From Microcaldota archaeon (GTDB taxonomy: Archaea > Micrarchaeota > Micrarchaeia > Anstonellales > Anstonellaceae): a stretch of 5,009 nucleotides of DNA. Location: positions 1 to 5,009 of the forward strand of contig JAHFEN010000072.1 of the NCBI GenBank assembly GCA_023248455.1, read 5' to 3'. Positions 1 to 5,009 of the stretch are shown one piece after another (the first letter of the stretch is position 1; the number at the start of each line of letters is the position of its first letter). The notes beneath the pieces were generated by a model. It did no database searches and was not told the DNA's origin. It saw nothing but the letters and a program-made list of their open reading frames with translations. Made by a program: the position numbers and the translations under genes.

Positions 1-30
1 GATGAGTCCCAGCAGAACGTATGCTTTCAT
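1..30 (-). CDS. 5' end of an unidentified gene, probable signal peptide or membrane start (partial)
   Basis: On the minus strand an ATG at 30-28 opens a frame reading MKAYVLLGLI before the window ends. One lysine followed by a hydrophobic run is how a signal peptide or first membrane helix usually begins, so an exported or membrane protein is likely, but ten residues cannot identify it. A purine-rich AAGGA at 40-36 lies five bases upstream of the ATG and could be the ribosome-binding site. The start is 31 bases beyond the stop codon of the TrmB-like regulator gene on the same strand, and no terminator-like hairpin was seen between them, so co-transcription is likely. If so, the regulator may control this neighbour, but that is inference. 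Confidence 0.5.
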   Translation of the reverse strand, partial: MKAYVLLGLI

Positions 31-61
31 GTGTGTCCTTCGCCTTCGAAATCTTAAAAGC

Positions 62-1180
62 TTATCTTTTATCCGCGATTTTCCAAAGAAGCCGGAAGTA
101 ATTCATGTACGCCTTTGCGATATGAGCATTCTCAACCAGGAAGGAGACAGGCTCAGGAAGCCAGACCACGTTCGCTACGCAGTCCCCGAAAATCCAGATT
201 ACGTTCGGGTTGAAATCGAAGTATTTTGGCAGGAAGCGTATTTTGTGAAACTTCTGCCCCATCGCAGGAGTCTTCAGGATGGAACGGTGCGCCACGTTGA
301 GCCATGCCACCCCGCGCTTTTTTGCCTCGGGATTGTAATATTTCACGAAATATTCCGTATATCTCTTTGGACCCTGGCCCGAGCCGCCTATGAACAGAAT
401 TTCCTTGTGCTGCAATGTACGTTCGAAAAGAGCCTTCATTCCGGCATCGCCCCTGTAAATCTGCGTCTTGGACTCAAACATATTGTCGAAGTTTTTCCTG
501 AAAGTTTTGGCAAGGTCCGCGTTCTTGATGAATATGGTGGTTGGCTCCTTTTGCAGTATGTACAGTATCAGCCGGTCCGCGTAGGTCCACCAGACTCCTG
601 CCGAAAGGGTGGACGGGTCGATGAACCTGAAATCTGCAACCGGTATTAGTTTGGAGCGCTCTCTTGCTTGCGGGACATCCAGCAGCATGTAGCGCGCATG
701 GATGCCGAGCCTTTTGCGCTTCTCGTTGAAAATTTGGAAAAATCTGGGGATATAGTCGAATATCTGCAGCTGCCCGTAGTAAACGCAGTAGTCTGCGCGG
801 AGTTGAAGTATGTCCTCGAGCACGGTCTTCATGCCCGCAACGCCATACATCACAGAAACGCTGGTCTTGTCCTCTGACTCATAGATTCTCGAAAGGGAGG
901 GCAGGATCTTCTCAATGGAGTCGCGCTTTTCCTCAAGAAGGGAGAGAATGGAGGAAGGGGGAGAGGGAGTGAAAGTCTGCACGCCCCCCACCTCCGCTTT
1001 CCCTGCCAGCCCTTTTGCCTCCAGTTGCTGCAGCGTGTCGTAGACCGTACGCCTCTGCAAGCCGGACGCGAGGGAGAGCTGGCTCGCTTTCTGTTGCCCG
1101 CCTTTTACCAGGAGAAGGTAGAGCTTTGCCTCGGTTTGAGTCAGGCCAAGTTGCTCGAGGACCTGCGTTTCTGATGCCAT
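62..1180 (-). CDS. TrmB-family winged-helix transcriptional regulator with duplicated effector domain
   Basis: This 372-residue protein is a probable DNA-binding repressor or activator of the archaeal TrmB family. Residues about 7-75 form a winged helix: LGLTQTEAKLYLLL is the typical TrmB opening, and LQRRTVYDTLQQLEAKG (about 41-57) is the recognition helix and the following turn. A helical linker, possibly a dimerising coiled coil, covers about 76-101. The rest is two tandem copies of an effector domain of about 131 residues (108-238 and 239-372). The pairs G116/G247, M117/M248, K118/K249, E122/E253, N152/N283, G159/G290, D202/D333, E212-P213/E343-P344, N220/N351 and A224/A355 all sit at one constant offset. 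No phospholipase-D HKD motif is visible, so a ligand-sensing role is likelier than catalysis; the ligand is unknown. I chose ATG 1180. A TTG at 1189 would add three residues but would overlap the GAGGT at 1187-1183 that may be the ribosome-binding site, although its spacing to ATG 1180 is short. The gene is divergent from the cysteine-rich gene and probably controls its own promoter. The family call is firm; the regulon is not known. Confidence 0.88.
   Translation of the reverse strand: MASETQVLEQLGLTQTEAKLYLLLVKGGQQKASQLSLASGLQRRTVYDTLQQLEAKGLAGKAEVGGVQTFTPSPPSSILSLLEEKRDSIEKILPSLSRIYESEDKTSVSVMYGVAGMKTVLEDILQLRADYCVYYGQLQIFDYIPRFFQIFNEKRKRLGIHARYMLLDVPQARERSKLIPVADFRFIDPSTLSAGVWWTYADRLILYILQKEPTTIFIKNADLAKTFRKNFDNMFESKTQIYRGDAGMKALFERTLQHKEILFIGGSGQGPKRYTEYFVKYYNPEAKKRGVAWLNVAHRSILKTPAMGQKFHKIRFLPKYFDFNPNVIWIFGDCVANVVWLPEPVSFLVENAHIAKAYMNYFRLLWKIADKR
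65..466 (-). repeat. Second copy of duplicated TrmB effector domain (coding repeat)
   Basis: Residues 239-372 of the regulator. The copy begins with RGDAGMK and ends with AHIAKAYMNYFRLLWK, matching the first copy at a constant offset of 131 residues. The GGSGQGPKR stretch has no clear counterpart in sequence type in copy one, so the two ligand pockets, if both exist, may have diverged. Confidence 0.75.
467..859 (-). repeat. First copy of duplicated TrmB effector domain (coding repeat)
   Basis: Residues 108-238 of the regulator. The copy begins with the GVAGMK segment and ends with a helical segment containing ADLAKTFRKNFDNMF. It aligns essentially without gaps to the next 131 residues. The duplication is seen at protein level; the DNA has diverged, so it is old. 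Confidence 0.75.
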
Positions 1181-1192
1181 TAACCTCAACTT

Positions 1193-1214
1193 TGTGGTGT
1201 TTTAACTCACCACA
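1193..1214. promoter_or_regulatory. Perfect 7+7 bp inverted repeat, candidate operator of the TrmB-like regulator
   Basis: TGTGGTG at 1193-1199 is repeated inverted as CACCACA at 1208-1214 with an 8-base spacer, which gives about 15 bp centre to centre. It lies between the shared TATA element and the regulator start, so binding there should hinder transcription of the regulator. For the plus-strand gene it lies just upstream of the TATA element, a position where TrmB-like proteins such as TrmBL1/Tgr of Thermococcales are known to activate. A possible extra half-site, TGTGG, lies at 1233-1237. The sequence is seen; which protein binds is inferred. Confidence 0.55.
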
Positions 1215-1215
1215 T

Positions 1216-1226
1216 AATTATATATC
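1216..1226. promoter_or_regulatory. TATA element shared by two divergent genes
   Basis: AATTATATATC reads as an archaeal TATA box on either strand. Using the usual 24-28 base distance, plus-strand transcription would start near 1246-1252, at or within a few bases of the candidate starts at 1244 and 1251, so a leaderless or nearly leaderless message is predicted. On the minus strand the start would be near 1195, leaving a leader of about 15 bases before ATG 1180. Two separate overlapping TATA boxes are also possible. Confidence 0.5.
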
Positions 1227-1243
1227 TAACGTTGTGGGAAATT

Positions 1244-1429
1244 ATGGCTGGTGCAACAATGGACCGGCTGGATTCAGATTTCAAGCAGACATGCGATGTC
1301 GGACAGGAATGCAAAATCTGCGGTTTCCGGAAAGCCTGTTATGCTCTCCAGCCCGTTTTACCCCCAGGCGGCTGCGTTCGCAAGGCAAGAGGAATTGGGC
1401 CTTCTGAATTTTGCGCCCCTAAACATTAA
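1244..1429 (+). other. Overlapping frame with a zinc-finger-like cysteine cluster; possible true N-terminus of the cysteine-rich protein
   Basis: From ATG 1244 (or ATG 1259) a 61-residue frame overlaps the start of the cysteine-rich gene in another frame. It contains CDVGQECKICGFRKAC, a C-x5-C-x2-C-x5-C arrangement that looks like a zinc knuckle, whereas the first 30 residues of the main frame look unremarkable. Dropping one C from the CCCCC run at 1361-1365 would join this frame to the main one, giving PVLPQAAAFARQEELG at the junction. So this may be the real N-terminus disrupted by a one-base error or mutation, or a programmed +1 shift, or simply a chance frame. Third-position GC is similar in both frames and does not decide. 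Confidence 0.25.
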
Positions 1430-2762
1430 CGAAATCAAGGACGTGGATTCCCTTTTTGCGGCTGCTTCCGAGCGAGCGGTTTACTGCGGCAACAAGGTTT
1501 TTGGCAGGAACATGAATGTAGAGGAGGGGGACAATGTTGTGGACTGCATCGATGTCCTCCACTCACATGACATTTACAGCTCAAAGTGCGTTGCATACTG
1601 CGCAATAGGGAGGTATGCCGAGAGTATATATGGTGTGAGCCCGTTTTGGAGGGGCAACCGGGCAATCAGATGCAGCGCCTGCTACCTGAACGGTGCCAGC
1701 AGGTGCTTTGAGTGCTACTATTCGAACGGCATTTCCGACTCCTATTACACTTTCAACTGCTCTGGCTGCACCTCCTGCATATTCTGCTTCAACCAGCGGT
1801 CAAAAAGCCGCATGATAGGCAATCTTCAGCTTGGAAAGGAGAGGTATCTGGAGCTGAAGGAAAAGCTGGTTTCCGAGATGGCGCAACTGCTTTCCAGGGA
1901 CAAGAGAATATTTTCTATTGCGGACATATGCGGCAAGGAGCCGGAGGTGGATGCCGAAGTTGCTGCTCAGATGGGCAAGCCGCAAGCAGAGGTGGAAGCT
2001 GCTTTTGGGAGTGCCACAAAAATACTGCTTGGCCAGAAGCACAAGAACGCAGCCAGGTTCGCCCCATGGCTCATAAAAAACACATTGAAAAAAAAGCGCG
2101 TGGTTGGATCGGATGGCTTGATAGCGCACAGGCCCGATTTGCCGGTCATACGCAACATACCTGCCGGAAAATTAGCCTCTCTTGAGAAAGCGCTGGAATC
2201 TGCCTTGAACCATGTCGAGTTGGGCGAGAACGAGCAACCCCCGCTTGAAGAAATGGCAAAAAAGGCAGGAGTTATTGCGCTTTTTGCTCCGGAAATATAC
2301 GAAGGACAGTCCAGGAACTGCCTGGATACCCGCGTAGTTTCGGATTCGGCCCATGTTTACGGGCTTTGGTGGGCGCGCGGCTCATCATATTCAGGCTATT
2401 CCACCATTGTCACAGAATCGAAATACATTTTCGGAGGCTACGCTCGCGTGCTGAACTCGGAATTCTGCATTAATTCGCACAATGTCACGCGGGTTAAGAA
2501 CTGCTTTGAGTGCGACTCATGCTACCTCTGCCATGACTGCTACTTCTGCCACAACTGCGAGAACGTTGAGGATGGCATACTCTGCTTCAACGCCAAGGGG
2601 CTGAGACACGCTGTGCTGAACCAGGAAGTAGGAAAGGGGGAATATTCCCGCATTAAGAAAATGCTCCTTGATTCCGTGAATTCCGAGCTTGAAAAAAAAG
2701 GAGGGCTGGAGTTCGATATATTCACCATAGGCACGCGGAAAAAAAAGTTGATCCTGGGGTGA
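1251..2762 (+). CDS. Cysteine-rich ladder protein with two related halves, function unknown
   Basis: A 503-residue protein, probably cytoplasmic since no signal peptide or membrane segment is visible. It resembles a group of uncharacterised cysteine-rich proteins of uncultured archaea and candidate-phyla bacteria in which tyrosine-, asparagine- and cysteine-rich strands end in a CFN motif followed by a helix with an N...GK..Y..L/IK..L pattern; this is recalled, not searched. Cysteines fall in two groups: 113-179 (CxxC pairs at 141/144 and 152/155, then 170, 173, 176, 179) and 406-445 (418 to 436 with seven cysteines exactly three apart). The second half repeats the first: CFEC 152 and 418, CFN 179 and 445, GK 195 and 461, Y199 and Y465 are all 266 residues apart. 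About 210-350 is a lysine- and alanine-rich linker without many cysteines. Such spacing suggests metal or Fe-S binding or a stacked solenoid, but no function is established. The start is uncertain: GTG 1251 is at the predicted transcription start, ATG 1341 (residue 31) is an alternative, and another frame may supply the N-terminus. Confidence 0.85.
   Translation: MQQWTGWIQISSRHAMSDRNAKSAVSGKPVMLSSPFYPQAAAFARQEELGLLNFAPLNINEIKDVDSLFAAASERAVYCGNKVFGRNMNVEEGDNVVDCIDVLHSHDIYSSKCVAYCAIGRYAESIYGVSPFWRGNRAIRCSACYLNGASRCFECYYSNGISDSYYTFNCSGCTSCIFCFNQRSKSRMIGNLQLGKERYLELKEKLVSEMAQLLSRDKRIFSIADICGKEPEVDAEVAAQMGKPQAEVEAAFGSATKILLGQKHKNAARFAPWLIKNTLKKKRVVGSDGLIAHRPDLPVIRNIPAGKLASLEKALESALNHVELGENEQPPLEEMAKKAGVIALFAPEIYEGQSRNCLDTRVVSDSAHVYGLWWARGSSYSGYSTIVTESKYIFGGYARVLNSEFCINSHNVTRVKNCFECDSCYLCHDCYFCHNCENVEDGILCFNAKGLRHAVLNQEVGKGEYSRIKKMLLDSVNSELEKKGGLEFDIFTIGTRKKKLILG
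1533..1868 (+). repeat. First copy of internal duplication in the cysteine-rich protein
   Basis: Residues 95-206. It starts at NVVDCIDV, passes through the CxxC pairs, and ends in the helix after CFN. It matches the second copy at an offset of 261 residues in the N-terminal part (N95/N356, D98/D359, S105/S366, Y109/Y370) and 266 residues without gaps from C152 onward. Confidence 0.7.
2316..2666 (+). repeat. Second copy of internal duplication, with the seven-cysteine ladder
   Basis: Residues 356-472. It contains cysteines 418, 421, 424, 427, 430, 433 and 436 in strict every-third-residue spacing (2502-2558), then CFN at 445-447 and the GKGEYSRIKKML helix. Copy one has aligned cysteines at only part of these places, so the ladder is fuller here. 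Confidence 0.7.
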
Positions 2763-2810
2763 TGCACTGGGGGATCAGATGAATGGTGTTGCCCCAAGGC
2801 ACCGAACGAA

Positions 2811-2851
2811 ACCCTAACCATTAATATAATAGCGACCGCATTGGTTTGGGT
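2811..2851. promoter_or_regulatory. Inverted repeat bracketing the promoter of the DUF4139 gene
   Basis: ACCCTAACCA at 2811-2820 and TGGTTTGGGT at 2842-2851 are inverted copies with 9 of 10 positions matching. The arm centres are 31 bases apart, about three helical turns, and the TATA element lies between them. A dimeric or looped regulator could bind here. It differs from the 1193-1214 repeat, so a different regulator is likely if it is real. Confidence 0.35.
2821..2832 (+). promoter_or_regulatory. TATA box for the DUF4139 gene
   Basis: TTAATATAATAG is the only strong A/T-rich block in the 103-base gap between the two plus-strand genes. Transcription would start near 2850-2853, leaving a short leader with the GAGGTG ribosome-binding site. 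This suggests the gene is transcribed independently of the cysteine-rich gene. Confidence 0.55.
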
Positions 2852-2853
2852 GT

Positions 2854-2859
2854 GAGGTG
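2854..2859 (+). promoter_or_regulatory. Ribosome-binding site that sets the DUF4139 start
   Basis: GAGGTG ends six bases before ATG 2866 and matches the archaeal anti-Shine-Dalgarno sequence. It overlaps the in-frame GTG at 2857, so that longer start is unlikely. Confidence 0.7.
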
Positions 2860-2865
2860 GTACTA

Positions 2866-4335
2866 ATGATAGGGAAGATCGATGTATTCGCTTGCCTTGC
2901 GTTCGTGGCTGTTGTTGCCGCGTTCGCAATGCTGATTTTCACACAACCTGCTGCCGCGGGGACTGAAAACGCCGCTGCCATGACATCTGCGGCAAACTCA
3001 GTGCTGGTCTACACTGACGGAATGGCGTTTGTCTCCTCGGTCGCTCAAGGCAATGTCTCGGCCCCTGGCAGGGCTTCCATGAGAATAGAGAACTTCACCG
3101 ACAATGCAGTGCTGGGCACCCTGCGAGCGCAGGATGCCGACGGTGAAGTATTCTGGGCAAAGAAGTATTATGAGGAAAAAACCAGGAGCGAGAAAAGCGA
3201 GCGCTTCCTCACCATAGACGAGCTTTTGAACCAGTCTTTCGGCAAGCAGGTGAAGGTCACAACTGACCAGGGCGAATTGTCAGGAAAGCTCATGTGGGTT
3301 TCAGGGGGCAAAGTTGGCATAGAGTCAAACGGGAAGCTGACCGTGATCTCTGACCCCAAGAGGATCGATGCCGACTCCTCGCAGACCAAGAAGACCGATG
3401 AGACGAACACCACTTATATCGAGCACGGGCTTGAGCTTTACATGGATGCCGCCAAGTCTGGCGGGCACAGCGTGCTCCTCTCTTACATCGTTTCAGGCGC
3501 AACCTGGAAGGCGACCTACAATTTTGAAACCGCCGGGGCGCTGAAAGGCAATGGCAAACTGACAGCATATTCGGAAGTGCAGAACAGCGCAGGCGAGGAC
3601 TGGAAGAAGACAACCTTGCGCGTGGCTGTGGGCTCGCCCTATTTCATTGAGAACAACTATTACCCGCCCACTCCTTATCAGTACTACCGAGACTACGCCA
3701 ATGCGCCCATGATGGAAGCAAAGGCCTCAGGCGCTGCGGCCCCTGCGTTCTCAGGGGAGGATGTTGGCATGCAGTACATCTACACGCTTTCCGAGCCAGT
3801 GACATTGCTCAGAGGCGAGAAGGCCAACCTCAAGCTCTTTGAGGCGCAGGCAGATTACGAGCACGACAACATCTGGGAATCCACAGGAAGCGTGCAGCAG
3901 GCTGTGCGAGTAAAGAACAAGGCAGGCAAGCCCTTTGCATCTGGAGTGCTGCGCCTTTATGAGAACGGGGTTTTCGCAGGCGAGGGTACGATTGACTACA
4001 CTGGCGACGGGCGGGAGGCAGAAGCCATGTATGCGGCTCTTCCGCAGGTAACTGTGAAAAAGGAGAGCAGCCAGCAGGGCTCGCAGACCTATGGCAAGGA
4101 TGTGGAGACCACCTACACAGTCAACATGAAAATCGAATCCAGCGCCAAGGAAAGCACCCCGCTCACCCTTCGCGATTCCATGGCGTATGGCGACAGGGTG
4201 GAGCTCATTTCCTCTTCAGCGCAGGTCAAGCAGCTGCCTGGCAACAAGCTGGAGTGGAAGGTGGCGGCGCCTGCAAACGCCAACATGACAGTCACCTATG
4301 TTTACAAGGTGACCACCTTTTCCAGATATTACTGA
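2866..4335 (+). CDS. Exported DUF4139 domain protein
   Basis: A 489-residue protein with a signal peptide: MIGK, then a hydrophobic stretch at about 8-25, and a likely cut after AAA at 29-31, so it acts outside the cell or on its surface. Residues about 126-167 (FGKQVKVTTDQGELSGKL onward) form a small beta-barrel-like segment often seen in this family ahead of the main domain. Residues about 186-489 carry the DUF4139 signature: LLSYIVSGATWKATYNF (204-220), the SEVQNSAGEDWKKTTLRVAVG segment (236-256), YTLSEPVTLLRGEKANL (306-322), and a beta-rich C-terminal half ending in a WKVAAPANANMTVTYVYKV pattern (464-482). A proline/tyrosine-rich, disordered-looking insert lies at about 262-300. DUF4139 occurs in MuiA-like proteins; its biochemical role is unknown. 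No N-terminal coiled-coil region typical of longer relatives is present and no C-terminal anchor is visible. The strong ribosome-binding site supports ATG 2866. Family call is firm, function open. Confidence 0.88.
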   Translation: MIGKIDVFACLAFVAVVAAFAMLIFTQPAAAGTENAAAMTSAANSVLVYTDGMAFVSSVAQGNVSAPGRASMRIENFTDNAVLGTLRAQDADGEVFWAKKYYEEKTRSEKSERFLTIDELLNQSFGKQVKVTTDQGELSGKLMWVSGGKVGIESNGKLTVISDPKRIDADSSQTKKTDETNTTYIEHGLELYMDAAKSGGHSVLLSYIVSGATWKATYNFETAGALKGNGKLTAYSEVQNSAGEDWKKTTLRVAVGSPYFIENNYYPPTPYQYYRDYANAPMMEAKASGAAAPAFSGEDVGMQYIYTLSEPVTLLRGEKANLKLFEAQADYEHDNIWESTGSVQQAVRVKNKAGKPFASGVLRLYENGVFAGEGTIDYTGDGREAEAMYAALPQVTVKKESSQQGSQTYGKDVETTYTVNMKIESSAKESTPLTLRDSMAYGDRVELISSSAQVKQLPGNKLEWKVAAPANANMTVTYVYKVTTFSRYY

Positions 4336-4347
4336 GCTGGCATCTGG

Positions 4348-4399
4348 ACCGCTGCGGGGCTTCGTGCAGAGCGCAGCGGTTATCCCTTTTTAATTTTTT
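4348..4399 (+). terminator. Hairpin terminator after the DUF4139 gene
   Basis: ACCGCTGCG (4348-4356) and CGCAGCGGT (4372-4380) form a perfect 9 bp stem with a 15-base loop, followed by T runs at 4387-4391 and 4394-4399. It begins 12 bases after the stop codon. Archaeal termination depends mainly on the T runs, so the stem may serve RNA stability. The T-rich block may double as the A/T-rich promoter of the next gene. Confidence 0.7.
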
Positions 4400-4405
4400 A
4401 GAGTC

Positions 4406-4433
4406 CCAATTTTGCCATCAGGTGGTAAATTGG
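4406..4433 (+). promoter_or_regulatory. Inverted repeat enclosing ribosome-binding site and start of the lipoprotein gene
   Basis: CCAATTT (4406-4412) pairs perfectly with AAATTGG (4427-4433), and CCA (4415-4417) can pair with TGG (4423-4425) inside it. In RNA this would bury AGGTGG (4420-4425) and the TTG start (4430-4432). As DNA it could be an operator. If transcription begins near 4420, as the T-rich block would predict, the left arm would not be in the message and only the operator reading holds. Confidence 0.4.
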
Positions 4434-5009
4434 CAAGGCACACGGGGTTCTATCCGCTGCTTCCGATAATCGGGACAATTGCAATTCTTGTGCTCTCAGG
4501 CTGCGTTGGCACCGGCACAGGAGGAAGCTGCACCAGCGACAAGCAGTGCAAGGCATGGCAATTCTGCGACGTGACGAAGAAAGCCTGCGTCAACAACCCA
4601 GGAACCTGCAATGTCAATAACGATTGCAACGATACCCTGAAGGGATGCGACCTGACCACCCACGCCTGCGCCTTTATCCAAAACCGCTGCAGGGCAGACC
4701 CTGACTGCGGAAGCTGGCAGCTGTGCGACCAGGACGCCAACCTCTGCAAGCCAAAGGCCGGTTTTTGTGACAATGACGAGATGTGCAACAAGGAGAAGCA
4801 GGTCTGCAGCACCATCAGGCACACATGCGTGCCCAAGCCAGGTACCTGCGTCAGCTCTTACAACTGCGAATCGTGGCAGGCCTGCGACAGCGAAACGCAG
4901 AGATGCGTGCCCATTCATGGCAGATGTTCAACGGATGTTGACTGCACCGGATGGCAGTCGTGTAACACCACCTCGAACAGTTGCGCCCTGAGAAAGGGAT
5001 TCTGCAACA
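4430..5009 (+). CDS. Cysteine-repeat lipoprotein, N-terminal part (partial, runs off window)
   Basis: The frame is open to the window end: 193 residues and no stop. Residues 1-25 are a lipoprotein signal peptide: a basic start (MARHTG), a hydrophobic stretch, and the lipobox LSGC at 22-25, so C25 should be lipidated and the protein held at the outer face of the membrane. After a short GTGTGG spacer come six complete repeats of 26-27 residues and the start of a seventh, each C-x5-C-x5/6-C-x6-C followed by x6 (first cysteines at 34, 60, 87, 113, 140, 166, 192). Many carry CxSWQxC or similar, and all end with a linker often containing PG or a glycine. Four cysteines per unit suggest two disulphides per unit, giving an elongated stalk, perhaps for adhesion or binding. 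No family name is assigned. The start is the TTG at 4430, placed four bases after AGGTGG; no ATG or in-frame GTG precedes the signal peptide. The frame is certain; the start and function are less so. Confidence 0.8.
   Translation, partial: MARHTGFYPLLPIIGTIAILVLSGCVGTGTGGSCTSDKQCKAWQFCDVTKKACVNNPGTCNVNNDCNDTLKGCDLTTHACAFIQNRCRADPDCGSWQLCDQDANLCKPKAGFCDNDEMCNKEKQVCSTIRHTCVPKPGTCVSSYNCESWQACDSETQRCVPIHGRCSTDVDCTGWQSCNTTSNSCALRKGFCN
4529..5006 (+). repeat. Tandem four-cysteine coding repeats (26-27 residues each)
   Basis: Six full units begin at 4529, 4607, 4688, 4766, 4847 and 4925, and a seventh begins at 5003. Units 1, 3, 5 and 6 have five residues with a WQ pair between the second and third cysteine. 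Units 2 and 4 have six residues and no WQ. The repeat is clear at protein level and diverged at DNA level. Confidence 0.85.

Noticed and set aside
2..649. Long plus-strand open frame (215 codons) at the window start
   Set aside because: It lies opposite the TrmB-like regulator gene, whose family motifs and internal duplication prove the minus-strand frame; no recognisable domain in the plus-strand translation.
1712..2185. 157-codon plus-strand open frame inside the cysteine-rich gene
   Set aside because: Shadow in another frame of a gene with a clear cysteine pattern and an internal duplication; no plausible start signal.
2540..2929. 129-codon minus-strand open frame crossing the promoter of the DUF4139 gene
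   Set aside because: It overlaps the cysteine ladder and the promoter antisense, and its translation is low-complexity serine/proline-rich without domain features.
4450..4918. Two overlapping minus-strand open frames (4450-4836 and 4496-4918) opposite the lipoprotein
   Set aside because: The plus-strand frame has a signal peptide, a lipobox and perfectly periodic cysteines; the minus frames are a by-product of that repeat.
4767..4991. 74-codon plus-strand open frame in the lipoprotein region
   Set aside because: Out of frame with the cysteine repeats and without a ribosome-binding site; treated as a shadow.
4529..5006. CRISPR-like or satellite DNA array
   Set aside because: The 78-81 base periodicity comes from diverged protein repeats; the DNA units are not identical and there are no spacers.

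Overview
The window looks archaeal. It encodes a TrmB-type winged-helix regulator. Gene starts are preceded by A/T-rich TATA elements and GAGGTG-type ribosome-binding sites, and there are no recognisable bacterial -35/-10 promoters. A DPANN-type or other uncultured archaeon would fit the mix of a duplicated TrmB-like protein, a cysteine-ladder protein and a cysteine-repeat lipoprotein, but the lineage is inference and nothing here proves it.

Layout. Positions 1-30 (minus strand) hold the first ten codons of a gene that leaves the window, 31 bases downstream of the regulator gene and probably in the same operon. Positions 62-1180 (minus) encode the TrmB-family regulator, whose effector half is a tandem duplication with a 131-residue offset. 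Positions 1181-1250 are a divergent control region with a perfect 7+7 bp inverted repeat and an A/T-rich TATA element readable on both strands. Positions 1251-2762 (plus) encode a cysteine-rich protein of about 500 residues, itself built from two related halves. Its extreme N-terminus is uncertain because a second frame (1244-1429) carries a zinc-finger-like cysteine cluster. Positions 2763-2865 hold a second promoter with an inverted repeat around the TATA box. Positions 2866-4335 (plus) encode an exported DUF4139-family protein. Positions 4336-4429 hold a hairpin terminator and then a second inverted repeat that overlaps the ribosome-binding site and start of the next gene. Positions 4430-5009 (plus) encode the start of a lipoprotein made of 26-27-residue four-cysteine repeats, cut off by the window end.

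How the parts may work together. The regulator and the cysteine-ladder gene are divergent and share one short control region, so regulation of both by the TrmB-like protein is the simplest reading. The two plus-strand genes after 2763 have their own signals and encode envelope proteins (one secreted or anchored, one lipid-anchored). No functional link to the regulator is visible. No RNA genes, mobile elements or CRISPR arrays were seen.
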